DNA of 64,000 bases. It comes from Cyclobacteriaceae bacterium. GTDB lineage: Bacteria > Bacteroidota > Bacteroidia > Cytophagales > Cyclobacteriaceae. The position numbers and the translations under genes are program-made. The DNA is taken from the NCBI GenBank assembly GCA_016787565.1, contig JAEUUG010000003.1, positions 1 through 64,000 on the forward strand, given 5' to 3'. The notes below the pieces were generated by a model, which was given only the letters and a program-made list of their open reading frames with translations, did no database searches and had not been told where the DNA came from. This document shows positions 27,374 through 36,200 of the stretch, piece by piece (position 1 is the first letter of the stretch; each line of letters starts with the position of its first letter).

Positions 27374-28491
27374 GTTAATTCTTCCTGAAACGCGTGGATG
27401 AAAATATCAGCTTCTTTTTTTGTTACGGCAAGGGAAGGCAGAAGACGGATGGTATTCGGTTTTGCCTCTCCGGTAAAAATATGATGTTTATTCAATAAGT
27501 CTGCTCGCACCGACTTCAGATTTTCGGGTAAGTCGATACCAATCATTAAACCCCTTCCGCGAACGTCAGGTATAGTCGAAATATTTTTTACGGCAGAAAG
27601 CCAGTATGCACCAACTGTTTCAGCATTAGCAATAAGATTTTCCTGTTCGATTACCTCAAGCACGGCAAGGCATGCTGCGCAGGCGAGGTAATTTCCGCCA
27701 AAAGTAGTGCCCAGCATTCCACTCCACGGTTGTATCGAAGGATCAATCAACACACCACCCACCGGAAATCCATTACCCATTCCTTTTGCTGTGGTAATCA
27801 GATGTGGTTTTATGCCGGCATGCTGGTGGGCAAAAAATTTCCCTGTTCGGCCATAACCGGATTGGATCTCATCCAGAATAAGCAGTGAATTATTCTCCCG
27901 GCATTTCGCATCAATGAATTGTAAAAAGGAATCGTTGGGCACCTGTATTCCACCCACACCTTGTATCCCTTCAATAATTACCGAGGCTACAGTTTGGTCA
28001 AGTGCCTGAGCAAATGCAGCCTCATCGTTCATCGGTAAAAACTCGATAGCGTGTCCAGCATTAAAGGGTGCTATAATTTTAGGATTATCGGTTGCTGCAA
28101 CCGCGCCCGATGTGCGACCATGAAAAGCCTTTTTGAAAGCGATAACTTTTTTTCTCCCTGTAACAAAAGAGGCCAGCTTCAATGCGTTCTCGTTGGCCTC
28201 AGCGCCTGAGTTACAAAGGAAGAGTTGATAATCGGGGTAACCGGAAAGCTGACCAAGTTTCTCAGCCAGTTTATCTTGCAATGGATTCTGAATGCTGTTA
28301 GAATAGAATGCAATTCTGGTAAGCTGTTCTGTTATGGCCTGAACATAATACGGATGCGAATGCCCTATGGAAATAACCGCGTGACCTCCGTAGAGATCCA
28401 GGTATTGTATGCCTTCTTTATCCCAGAGCCACGAACCTTTTGCTCGCACCGGAGTAATGTTGAAGAGGGGATAGACGTCAAATAATTTCAT
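27370..28491 (-). CDS. argD: acetylornithine aminotransferase
   Basis: This 373-residue class III PLP-dependent aminotransferase converts N-acylglutamate semialdehyde to N-acylornithine. The cofactor lysine is Lys236 in TTAKGMGNGFP, and LILDEIQSGYGRTGKFFA gives the PLP-ring Asp and the conserved YGRTG. NSGAEANENALKLA binds phosphate. It lies four bases after argC and overlaps argF' by four bases. Confidence 0.95.
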   Translation of the reverse strand: MKLFDVYPLFNITPVRAKGSWLWDKEGIQYLDLYGGHAVISIGHSHPYYVQAITEQLTRIAFYSNSIQNPLQDKLAEKLGQLSGYPDYQLFLCNSGAEANENALKLASFVTGRKKVIAFKKAFHGRTSGAVAATDNPKIIAPFNAGHAIEFLPMNDEAAFAQALDQTVASVIIEGIQGVGGIQVPNDSFLQFIDAKCRENNSLLILDEIQSGYGRTGKFFAHQHAGIKPHLITTAKGMGNGFPVGGVLIDPSIQPWSGMLGTTFGGNYLACAACLAVLEVIEQENLIANAETVGAYWLSAVKNISTIPDVRGRGLMIGIDLPENLKSVRADLLNKHHIFTGEAKPNTIRLLPSLAVTKKEADIFIHAFQEELT

Positions 28492-28495
28492 TGGT

Positions 28496-29476
28496 TTAAA
28501 AGGCTATACTTTTTAATCGAAGGCCGGTTGTCTCTTCGAAACCAACCATAAGGTTCATGTTTTGTACAGCTTGTCCGGATGCTCCTTTTAATAAATTGTC
28601 GATAGCAGAATGAACAACGAGTTTGTTTCCTTCACGCTCCAGAAAGATCACACACTTATTTGTGTTTACAACTTGCTTCATGTCGATCATTTCATCGGCA
28701 ACAATGGTAAAGGGATGTGAAGCGTAGTACTGCTGATACAACTTTTGAATATCCGTTAAACTTAATTCAGAGGGGATGACTGAACTCACAAAAATTCCCC
28801 GAGTAAAATCACCACGCCACGGAACAAAGTTGACTGCGTCTGAGAAACCTGGTTGAAGTTGTGTCAGGGATTGCCGGATTTCTTTCAGGTGCTGATGGGT
28901 GAGTGTTTTATAGGCAGAAATATTATTGGCGCGCCAGGTAAAGTGCGTGGTGTCCTGAAGTTTTTGTCCCGCTCCGGTTGAGCCGGTAATGCCAGTAGCG
29001 TGCACTTCCTGTAATAGACCTGCACTGGCCAGCGGAAGTAAACCCAATTGTATAGCAGTGGCAAAGCAACCCGGATTGGCAATATGGGTTGCCGTTGTGA
29101 TGGCCGTCAGGTTTAACTCCGGCAGGCCATAGATAAATTTTCGTTCACCTACCGTATCACCTAATCTGAAATCCTGACTGAGATCAATTATCCGGGTGGA
29201 AGGTGAGAGGGTATTTTCCTGAAGAAATTTTTTACTTTCTCCATGGCCCAGACAAAGAAACAACACATCCACATCCTGCCGAAGGGAATCGGTAAAGGTT
29301 AATTCAGTATCTCCTTTCAAATCCGCATGAACATAGAATAATGGATTACCAGCATTACTTCGACTATGCACAAAGGATAATTCCACTTGCGGATGTTGGA
29401 GTAGCAGCCGAATGGTCTCGCCACCGGTATATCCGGCACCGCCAACAATACCAACTTTAATTTTTCTGTTCTGCAT
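28496..29476 (-). CDS. argC: N-acetyl-gamma-glutamyl-phosphate reductase
   Basis: This 326-residue NADPH-dependent reductase makes the semialdehyde used by ArgD. It has a dinucleotide motif VGIVGGAGYTGGE near the N-terminus and the catalytic cysteine in NPGCFAT (Cys137). HFTWRANNISAYKTLTHQH supplies a conserved His. Its start overlaps argG by 20 bases. Confidence 0.95.
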   Translation of the reverse strand: MQNRKIKVGIVGGAGYTGGETIRLLLQHPQVELSFVHSRSNAGNPLFYVHADLKGDTELTFTDSLRQDVDVLFLCLGHGESKKFLQENTLSPSTRIIDLSQDFRLGDTVGERKFIYGLPELNLTAITTATHIANPGCFATAIQLGLLPLASAGLLQEVHATGITGSTGAGQKLQDTTHFTWRANNISAYKTLTHQHLKEIRQSLTQLQPGFSDAVNFVPWRGDFTRGIFVSSVIPSELSLTDIQKLYQQYYASHPFTIVADEMIDMKQVVNTNKCVIFLEREGNKLVVHSAIDNLLKGASGQAVQNMNLMVGFEETTGLRLKSIAF

Positions 29477-30668
29477 CAGCTGATTTTTTTACCTGGTGAT
29501 AGATCATGGTTTGATTGCCAAAAATTTTGGAGAAACCACGAACATCTTCACCTGACCATCCCAGGTTCATTTCACCATACTTGCCAAACTTCGATGACAT
29601 CAAATCATGAGGTGATTGGATGCCCGTTACCTGATAGCGATAAGGATAGAGTTGAAGGTGTACCGTACCCGTAACCTGTTGTTGTGTGCTACTGAGGAAT
29701 GTTTCGATATCGCGCATTACCGGATCGAGGTATTGGCCTTCGTGCAACCAGTTGCCGTAGAACTGCGCCAGTTGATCTTTCCAGCTGAGCTGCCATTTTG
29801 TGAGCACATGTTTTTCAAGGGCATGATGCGCTTTCAGTATCAGAATGGGAGCGGCTGCTTCAAAACCCACACGACCTTTTATACCAATGATGGTATCGCC
29901 CACATGAATATCCCGGCCAATGCCATAGGGTCCCGCTATTTCTTGCAAGAACTGAATAGCTTCAACGGGATGGTTAAACTTTTTTCCGTTGACAGATACC
30001 ACTTCACCTTTTTGAAAGCCAAGGGTGATCTCCTCATTTTCCGTTTTTGTAACCGGAGTTGGCCAGGCTTCTTCGGGCAACATGCCCAACGAATTCAGTG
30101 TTTCTTTTCCGCCAACAGATGTACCCCAAATACCTTTGTTGATAGAGTACATAGCTTTTTCGAAATTCATTTCCACGCCCTTCGATTTCAGGTAAGCGAT
30201 TTCCTGTTCGCGTGAAAGCTTAAGATCGCGTATTGGTGTAATGATTTCAACAGAAGGTATCAGCACATGAAAAATCATGTCAAATCGAACCTGATCATTT
30301 CCAGCACCGGTGCTTCCGTGTGCCACGGCATCTGCACGAAGTTCTTTTGCATAGTTAGCCGTGGCCAGTGCCTGCGACATCCGTTCAGCGCTGACGCTTA
30401 GGGGATACGTGTTATTCTTGAGCACATTTCCAAAGATGAGGTAGCGGATAACGGTTTCGTAATAATTTTTTGTTTCCTCAACATTTTTGTGTGAGGCAAC
30501 ACCCAGGGTAAGCGCGCGTTTCTCAATATCACTTAATTCCGCGGGTGTAAATCCACCGGTATTTACGGTGATGGTATGAACTTCATACCCCTGCTCGTCT
30601 CGTAAATACTTTACACAATAGGAGGTATCCAATCCACCACTAAAAGCCAGAACTACTTTTTTCTTCAT
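29457..30668 (-). CDS. argG: argininosuccinate synthase
   Basis: This 403-residue enzyme condenses citrulline and aspartate with ATP. The N-terminal VLAFSGGLDTSYCVKYL is the PP-loop ATP site, and AHGSTGAGNDQVRFD is the substrate motif. In this pathway N-acylcitrulline is deacylated before this step. It follows the GNAT gene by three bases, evidence for one transcript starting at the leader region. Confidence 0.96.
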   Translation of the reverse strand: MKKKVVLAFSGGLDTSYCVKYLRDEQGYEVHTITVNTGGFTPAELSDIEKRALTLGVASHKNVEETKNYYETVIRYLIFGNVLKNNTYPLSVSAERMSQALATANYAKELRADAVAHGSTGAGNDQVRFDMIFHVLIPSVEIITPIRDLKLSREQEIAYLKSKGVEMNFEKAMYSINKGIWGTSVGGKETLNSLGMLPEEAWPTPVTKTENEEITLGFQKGEVVSVNGKKFNHPVEAIQFLQEIAGPYGIGRDIHVGDTIIGIKGRVGFEAAAPILILKAHHALEKHVLTKWQLSWKDQLAQFYGNWLHEGQYLDPVMRDIETFLSSTQQQVTGTVHLQLYPYRYQVTGIQSPHDLMSSKFGKYGEMNLGWSGEDVRGFSKIFGNQTMIYHQVKKSADAEQKN

Positions 30669-30671
30669 TGT

Positions 30672-31436
30672 TTACCAGAAAAATATACTCAGAATTGATT
30701 TTTTGCTATCGGATGAATTGCCATCATCTTTCTTCTTGCGGGTTTTCAGCAATACCGATTGTTTAAAGCGAACCCAACGCTCGAACAGTTTAAAGTTCCC
30801 TTTAAAGTGACGGTGCCGATGTGAAATGAGTTCACCTGCTGGAGTAACTACTGTCTCAACTTTGGGAGTTTGAGAAGCCTGAACTTTGGCGGCAGCCTCA
30901 GCCGGATCGAAGAGCATGGCAGTGCACATACAATTCTTTCTTCCTTTGCTCACCAGAATCTCATAGTTGATGCAACTCTGGCATCCTTTCCAGAATTCTT
31001 CATCGTTGGTAAGTTCAGAATAGGTCACAGGTTCATACCCCAGATCAGAATTGATTTTCATCACGGCAAGGCCAGTGGTTAATCCGAAAATTTTGGCGTT
31101 CGGATATTTCAACCGGGAGAGTTCAAAGACTTTCCGTTTGATTTCCGTGGCGACTCCGGTTTTCCGAAAAGCCGGTGAAACAATCAGCCCTGAGTTTGCA
31201 ACATATTTTTCATGTTCCCAGGCCTCAATATAACAGAAGCCAACCCATGTACCTTCTTCAGTTAAGGCAATCACGGCCTTGTCCTCCTCCATTTTCTTTT
31301 CCAGGTATGCGGCCGACCGTTTGGCTATACCGGTACCACGTGCTTTGGCTGATTCTTCCATTTCGAGCGTAATGGTTTCAGCGTAATGTTTGTCGTCAGA
31401 CGTTGCACGTCTAACCACGATTTTATGGTTTTCCAA
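30672..31436 (-). CDS. GNAT N-acetyltransferase at the head of the arginine operon
   Basis: This protein of about 254 residues has an N-terminal GNAT domain: SGLIVSPAFRKTGVATEIKR is the acetyl-CoA-binding motif A. It is followed by a Cys-bearing region (CQSCINYEILVSKGRKNCMC) and a basic C-terminal tail of about 90 residues. The sequence MEESAKARGTGIAKRSAAYL is characteristic of the GNAT that accompanies arg genes in Bacteroidota. It is the first structural gene of the arg operon, so N-acyl (acetyl or succinyl) glutamate synthase is a sensible hypothesis. I chose the TTG at 31436, which gives MENHKIVVRRAT; a GTG at 31499 would overlap the leader hairpins. Confidence 0.75.
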   Translation of the reverse strand: MENHKIVVRRATSDDKHYAETITLEMEESAKARGTGIAKRSAAYLEKKMEEDKAVIALTEEGTWVGFCYIEAWEHEKYVANSGLIVSPAFRKTGVATEIKRKVFELSRLKYPNAKIFGLTTGLAVMKINSDLGYEPVTYSELTNDEEFWKGCQSCINYEILVSKGRKNCMCTAMLFDPAEAAAKVQASQTPKVETVVTPAGELISHRHRHFKGNFKLFERWVRFKQSVLLKTRKKKDDGNSSDSKKSILSIFFW

Positions 31437-31474
31437 TGTTGTAATGCATGTTAAGTAGAAATGATTGAAAAGTT

Positions 31475-31520
31475 GTATGCTCAACTGCATACGCAGCACA
31501 CTATCCTGGATGTTGTGCTG
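31475..31520 (-). promoter_or_regulatory. tandem hairpins between the arginine leader and GNAT gene
   Basis: On the minus strand CAGCACA (31520-31514) pairs with TGTGCTG (31500-31494). GTATGC (31492-31487) pairs with GCATAC (31480-31475) and is followed by AACTTTTC, a weak U-tract; AGTTG/CAACT inside it is an alternative stem. GCACA (31518-31514) can instead pair with TGTGC (31565-31561) inside the Arg-codon part of the leader frame. The arrangement allows alternative folds that depend on where a ribosome sits, as in attenuators. The pairing is seen by eye; the mechanism is inferred. Confidence 0.45.
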
Positions 31521-31550
31521 GCTTCTTCAAACAAGTTGATAGAGGTTATA

Positions 31551-31679
31551 TCAGATACGCGCACAGCGTGCGGGTCGCGGTCGCCTGGTCACCATGCAGG
31601 CTGCGTTAAAGAACTGAATTGTTCTGTTGGAGTGGTAAACAGCGATGCTAGCTGTTTCAAGGGTGATCAATGTTTTCAA
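31551..31679 (-). CDS. putative arginine-rich leader peptide
   Basis: This short open frame, 42 codons from TTG 31679 or 14 codons from ATG 31595, ends in MVTRRPRPARCARI. Five of the last 13 codons encode arginine (AGG, CGA, CGA, CGC, CGT), with one more Arg (AGA) upstream. It stops about 115 bases before the GNAT gene that heads an arginine biosynthesis operon. The TTG is preceded by an A-rich stretch (AGAAAAGAAA). Two hairpins follow the stop. This is the layout of an amino-acid leader peptide sensing charged tRNA-Arg. I know of no named family for it. Function is inferred from composition and position. Confidence 0.55.
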   Translation of the reverse strand: MKTLITLETASIAVYHSNRTIQFFNAACMVTRRPRPARCARI

Positions 31680-31751
31680 TTTCTTTTCTAATGTTTAATG
31701 TTGACGTCAGCGAAAAGGCATTCAGTTTTAAGTTTAAATTCAACTCTTCCA

Positions 31752-31784
31752 CAAAATTAAACGATAAACAAGTTAAAACAGCAA
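31752..31784 (-). promoter_or_regulatory. candidate promoter of the arginine operon
   Basis: On the minus strand TAATTTTG (31759-31752) is an exact TAnnTTTG. TTGC (31784-31781) lies 21 bases upstream as a partial -33 element. The transcript would begin near 31746 and include the arginine-rich leader frame and both hairpins before the GNAT gene, giving a leader of about 310 bases. Confidence 0.5.
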
Positions 31785-31837
31785 CAAATAGGGAAAGGAT
31801 TTTTAAAATATTTTTCACTAACGATGGTTAGTAATGT

Positions 31838-31863
31838 AAGAGCCCGATTCTTGTCGGGCTCTT
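31838..31863 (-). terminator. terminator after the PorP/SprF gene
   Basis: AAGAGCCCGA (31838-31847) and TCGGGCTCTT (31854-31863) form a perfect 10-bp stem with a six-base loop, 17 bases beyond the stop of the PorP/SprF gene. The U-tract is short on both strands, but position and stem strength favour termination. Confidence 0.7.
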
Positions 31864-31879
31864 CTCGCGTAGAATATCT

Positions 31880-32974
31880 TTAAAAATTAGGACACGGTAT
31901 GATCAACTTATCCTTTGGTGGCTTACGCGGATTTCGCATAGGCCAGGTGTACACGAGGCTGAATTCATGTGCACCACCGCTGCCTGGTCCAAGCTTCGAA
32001 ATGGTGTAATCAAAACTGTAACCAATATTGATAGCATCTTTTGCACCCAGTTTAGTAAAGCCAAGTAGCAGCACGATTGATTCGTTGTTTACAAACCCAT
32101 CAATGTTTTTGAAAGGAACGCCCCTGTACCAGGTGCCCAGCACAAGTGGCTCGAAGGTGAAGTATAAACCTAAATCCATCTGATCAAACTTTCCCTGATG
32201 GCGATATTGAATAGCGGGTGCTATGCTGCGCTCTGCATTGCGCGAATAAATTCCATTGCCCACAACGCCAGGCTTCATATAAAACTTGAACCCTCCGTGC
32301 ACGGAAAGTTTAATGGGCAATGGACTGTTGCCATCGCCACTGATGCTTTGATTGGGTTGGTTGAGGTGAAAAGCCGAGAATCCCAGCCAGGCCACACGGG
32401 TAAAAAAAACACCACCGGCCGAGAGATCAACAAAGGTTTTCCGGAAACCAGTGTTAAACGTTTCGGCAGATTCTGAATCGATGATGTTTCCGGTGAGCGG
32501 ATCAAACTGATCGCCAAAAGTAAGTTTATCAAAATTGATGCTTCGGTTGTAAAGTGCAGCCTGAAATCCTGGACGAAAGCCGAGTTGATCGGTAATTTTC
32601 ATTTCATACGAATATTGGAGGGCAAGGCTCAACGATTGTAATCCGGCAAGCCCTTCAACATCGCGTGTGATCATAGCACCTACGCCACTGTTTTTGTCCT
32701 CAATGAAATAATCAAAATAGGCCGACATGGTGGTAAAGTTGGCATCAATTGATGGCCATTGATTACGGTAATTAATACCCGCACGGGCCTGTCCGGTTGA
32801 TCCGGCAAACGCAGGGTTAAGATACAGGGGGGCTGCATAGAATTGTGAGTACTGCGGATCCTGAGCAGTTACCGAAGTATTCATCGCCAGCATTAATGTC
32901 AGCACGGTGAACACACGGATTCCTGTAACGATGCGCGAAGACTGAACCCTGCTGATTATCTGTGTCTTTAACAT
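31880..32974 (-). CDS. PorP/SprF family type IX secretion outer-membrane protein
   Basis: This 364-residue protein has a signal peptide (about 1-38, ending SVTAQ) followed by DPQYSQFYAAPLYLNPAFAGS, the invariant N-terminus of the PorP/SprF family. The alternating beta-strand pattern of an outer-membrane barrel runs to the C-terminus. SprF-type proteins work with the type IX secretion system and are often needed for one partner cargo. The neighbour is a giant type B CTD protein transcribed divergently, its likely partner. ATG 32974 was chosen over an in-frame TTG ten codons upstream. Confidence 0.88.
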   Translation of the reverse strand: MLKTQIISRVQSSRIVTGIRVFTVLTLMLAMNTSVTAQDPQYSQFYAAPLYLNPAFAGSTGQARAGINYRNQWPSIDANFTTMSAYFDYFIEDKNSGVGAMITRDVEGLAGLQSLSLALQYSYEMKITDQLGFRPGFQAALYNRSINFDKLTFGDQFDPLTGNIIDSESAETFNTGFRKTFVDLSAGGVFFTRVAWLGFSAFHLNQPNQSISGDGNSPLPIKLSVHGGFKFYMKPGVVGNGIYSRNAERSIAPAIQYRHQGKFDQMDLGLYFTFEPLVLGTWYRGVPFKNIDGFVNNESIVLLLGFTKLGAKDAINIGYSFDYTISKLGPGSGGAHEFSLVYTWPMRNPRKPPKDKLIIPCPNF

Positions 32975-33217
32975 TAAACCTTGTGGTTTAGAATATGCAA
33001 TCAAGGCAAATTAACGGTATAAATTAAATTTTTGAAACTTAATCGGTGACCGTTTAACGAAAAATGATGTAGGATGCGCCATCAGATTTTAATTCGATCA
33101 GCTACGATGAACCAGTAACGAAATTTTTAGGCAAATTGTATATTTTAGAGGAACTTGGCGTTTAACAGTTGATAAAATCAGGTGTTTGAAGAATGTTGGA
33201 AATTGAGAAGTGTAGCA

Positions 33218-36200
33218 ATGGTTAAAAGAATGCATCCGTACTATCGTGTAGTTTTCGTCCTGCTCTTACTGGCTTGTGCTTCTTCGTTGGAAGCCCAAAA
33301 TTTTGCGGGTTATAATTGGTATTTTGGAAATAGTAACCAGGGTGTGCGTTTTAGCCGTAGCGATAACGCGGCATCTCTTATCAATAATCAGGCTATACCC
33401 TTTGGAACGGGGGCAAGTGCTGTGGCTTCCGATCAAACCAATGCTAATCTCCTTTTTTATACTGATGGTAATCGGGTTGTGGATGTAACGCATGTTCCCA
33501 TGCCCAATGGGGGAGGACTTTTAGCTGATGCCGCCCAGAACCAACCTGTAGTTATTACAAAAATACCCGGACAGAAAAATCAATACTATATTTTTCACCG
33601 CCAAGGCGGAACAGTGAGGTTGACAACTGTGGATATGAATCAATTTGGTAATGCTGTATTTCCCGCGCCTGCCTTGGGCGATGTAACCACAAAGAATTCG
33701 GGCGTGCTGGCATTAACCGGAAGGTCAGAAGCCATGATTGTTATTCCGCACATCAATAAGGATGATTTCTGGCTGATTACGCATGCCAGCGGGTCACCGG
33801 ATTATACGGTTACGCTTGTCACTTCTGGTGGTGTGTTTACCAATACCGTATTTAGCGGACTAGGATTAATATCACAAGCAGCAAACTTTTCATATCATCC
33901 TCAATCAGGAAGAATAGCGGTATCACCGCAGGAAATTACCCGCGATGTTGAAATCGTAAACTTCGATAATGCTACTGGTATCCTAAGCTTTAACCAGACG
34001 GTGTTGAATACAGGGGTTCCGACAATTGCCAGTGGTCAGGCCATTTACGATACAGAGTGGAGTAGCAACGGACAATACCTCTATATCTCCAGGCATGGTG
34101 AACCTGCCATACAAGCAGATGTTTTGCAATATGATATCCTCAATCCGTTTGTAACGCTCACATCTGTATTACCCCAACCCAATTCTATTTTCAGAAGTTA
34201 TGGATTACAAATGGGTCCCGATAGTGTGCTATATCATTTGTATCAGGCTGTTTCGGGTGGTCCTTTCTTAATGGCTTCCATCACCAATACAGATACCGTG
34301 GCCACCGAAGTTGTGTATAATCCTCAGGCCTTTGGCTCGAATATTAACTTTAATGCTACCCAATTTCCATCATTTGCGCCTTACGATACAGCGATGCTTA
34401 GTGTAACCTTTACATCCTTGGGCACCTGTTCAAACACTCCAACATCTTTTTTTCCAACTGTAGTACCCACAGCCGACAGCTTGCGGTGGAGCTTTGGCGA
34501 TGGGGGAGGAACTAGTGACTGGAGTCCGGTTTACACCTATACTGCAGGAGGTTCCTATCCGGTAACGGTTACTGCTTTCCTGAATGGTGATAGCGCACAA
34601 TTCACTCAAAATGTAAACATCACACAGTTCGATCTTCAAATCACGCTGGTGCAAGACACAACTGCCTGTAGTTGTGAACTACCCTTTCCGAAGGCTCCTA
34701 ATCCTCCGCCTCAATGCGGACAGTTCACCGTTACCGCTCAGATTGGAGGAGGCACACCACTTTCAACACAGTGGTTCGGACCGGCTGGACTGATGCCGAC
34801 CATGACGACAGCAACATTAACACCCGACTCTGCAGGATACTATTATATTGTCGTGACAGATGCTACCGGATGCACGGCTTATGCCGGAGTAAATATCAAA
34901 GAATACGGAGTACAAGACCAACGTGCCAACATCTGGCACTTTGGACAAAATGCTGGAATTGATTTTAACCCTGCTTTTGATAATCCTCCGACCGTTCCCG
35001 TGCCTATCAATGGTCCCGTTAATTCACCGGAAGGAAGTGCCACTATTTCAGATCGTAATGGACAAGTAATTTTTTCAACGGATGGACAGCATGTATATGA
35101 TCGCACCGGTACGGACATCACTCCGTTACCGAATCCTCCTGGTCTTGGTGGCGAACCGGGTGCAACACAATCTTCTATCATCATTCCTGTGCCCGGAGAT
35201 GAAACCTTGTATTATATTTTCACCACGCAGGAAGTTCAGGGCGCCAACACCTATGAACTCCGTTACTCACTCTTTGACCTGAAGTTAAACAACGGGCTGG
35301 GTGGAATATTGGAACATAATATTCTTCTTTTTGCCAGGAGCACCGAGCGCATTACTTCTGATGGAAATTGGCTGATCGCCCACGAATATGGAAACAACTC
35401 TTTCCGTGCGTATCAAATAACCTCATTGGGTATCAGCAATCCTGTTATTTCCAGCATAGGATCCGATCACGTTTACACATCTGCTGAAAACGGACAGGGT
35501 TATATGGAACTGGGAGGAAACAACCAGCTGGCTGTTGCGCTTTCGACACCGGGTGTTTCAAACGTGGTGGAGGTTTTTGATTTTGATCCGGCCACAGGCA
35601 TTGTCTCCAATTTCCGTACGGCAAATCTCAATAATCCGAATGGTCAGGTATATGGATTGGAATTTAGCGGTAATAAGCTTTTGGCTACTTTAAAAAATGC
35701 CGTATCGTCACAGATAGTTGAATTCTTTTTTGATTCATTGAATGTTCCGTATCGCGTGAAGCAACCACCCATTACGGTGAACAATGAATTGGGTGCGATA
35801 CAACGCGGACCCGATGGGCAGATTTATGTAGCCGTTAATGGTAATCAGTTTTTGGGGACTATTCAGGTTAATCCTGATACTACTCAGGTTTCTACATATA
35901 CACCTAATGGTTTTCAGTTATTGGGAGGAACGTTAAGTCAACTTGGTTTACCTAACTTTATTCAGATCATTGTTGACCCTGTACAGGGGCCCGGTATTTC
36001 CGTGGCTGGTGTTTGTGAAGATGACTCGGTTTCGTTCGTGGGAACACCAACCGATCCGATTGACGTATTCTTTTGGCAGGTGCGGCAAGGTGTTACGGTA
36101 TTAACAACTTCCGATCAGTCTTCCTTTAACTATTTTTTCCCTGACCCAGGGAATTATGTTGTAACCCTTCGGCTCACGAACCGCTGCGGTCTGGACACAA

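Noticed and set aside
29616..30215. 199-residue plus-strand open frame
   Set aside because: Lies wholly within argG on the other strand; its composition follows from the argG codons and it has no recognisable domain.
31461..31691. Plus-strand open frame of 76 residues across the arginine leader region
   Set aside because: Cys-rich, unlike any family I know, and antisense to the better supported Arg-rich leader and its promoter.
33005..33217. Divergent promoter region between PorP/SprF and the giant cargo gene
   Set aside because: Near matches such as TATATTTT and TTAATTTG are present, but none has both elements at the right spacing, so no promoter is called.
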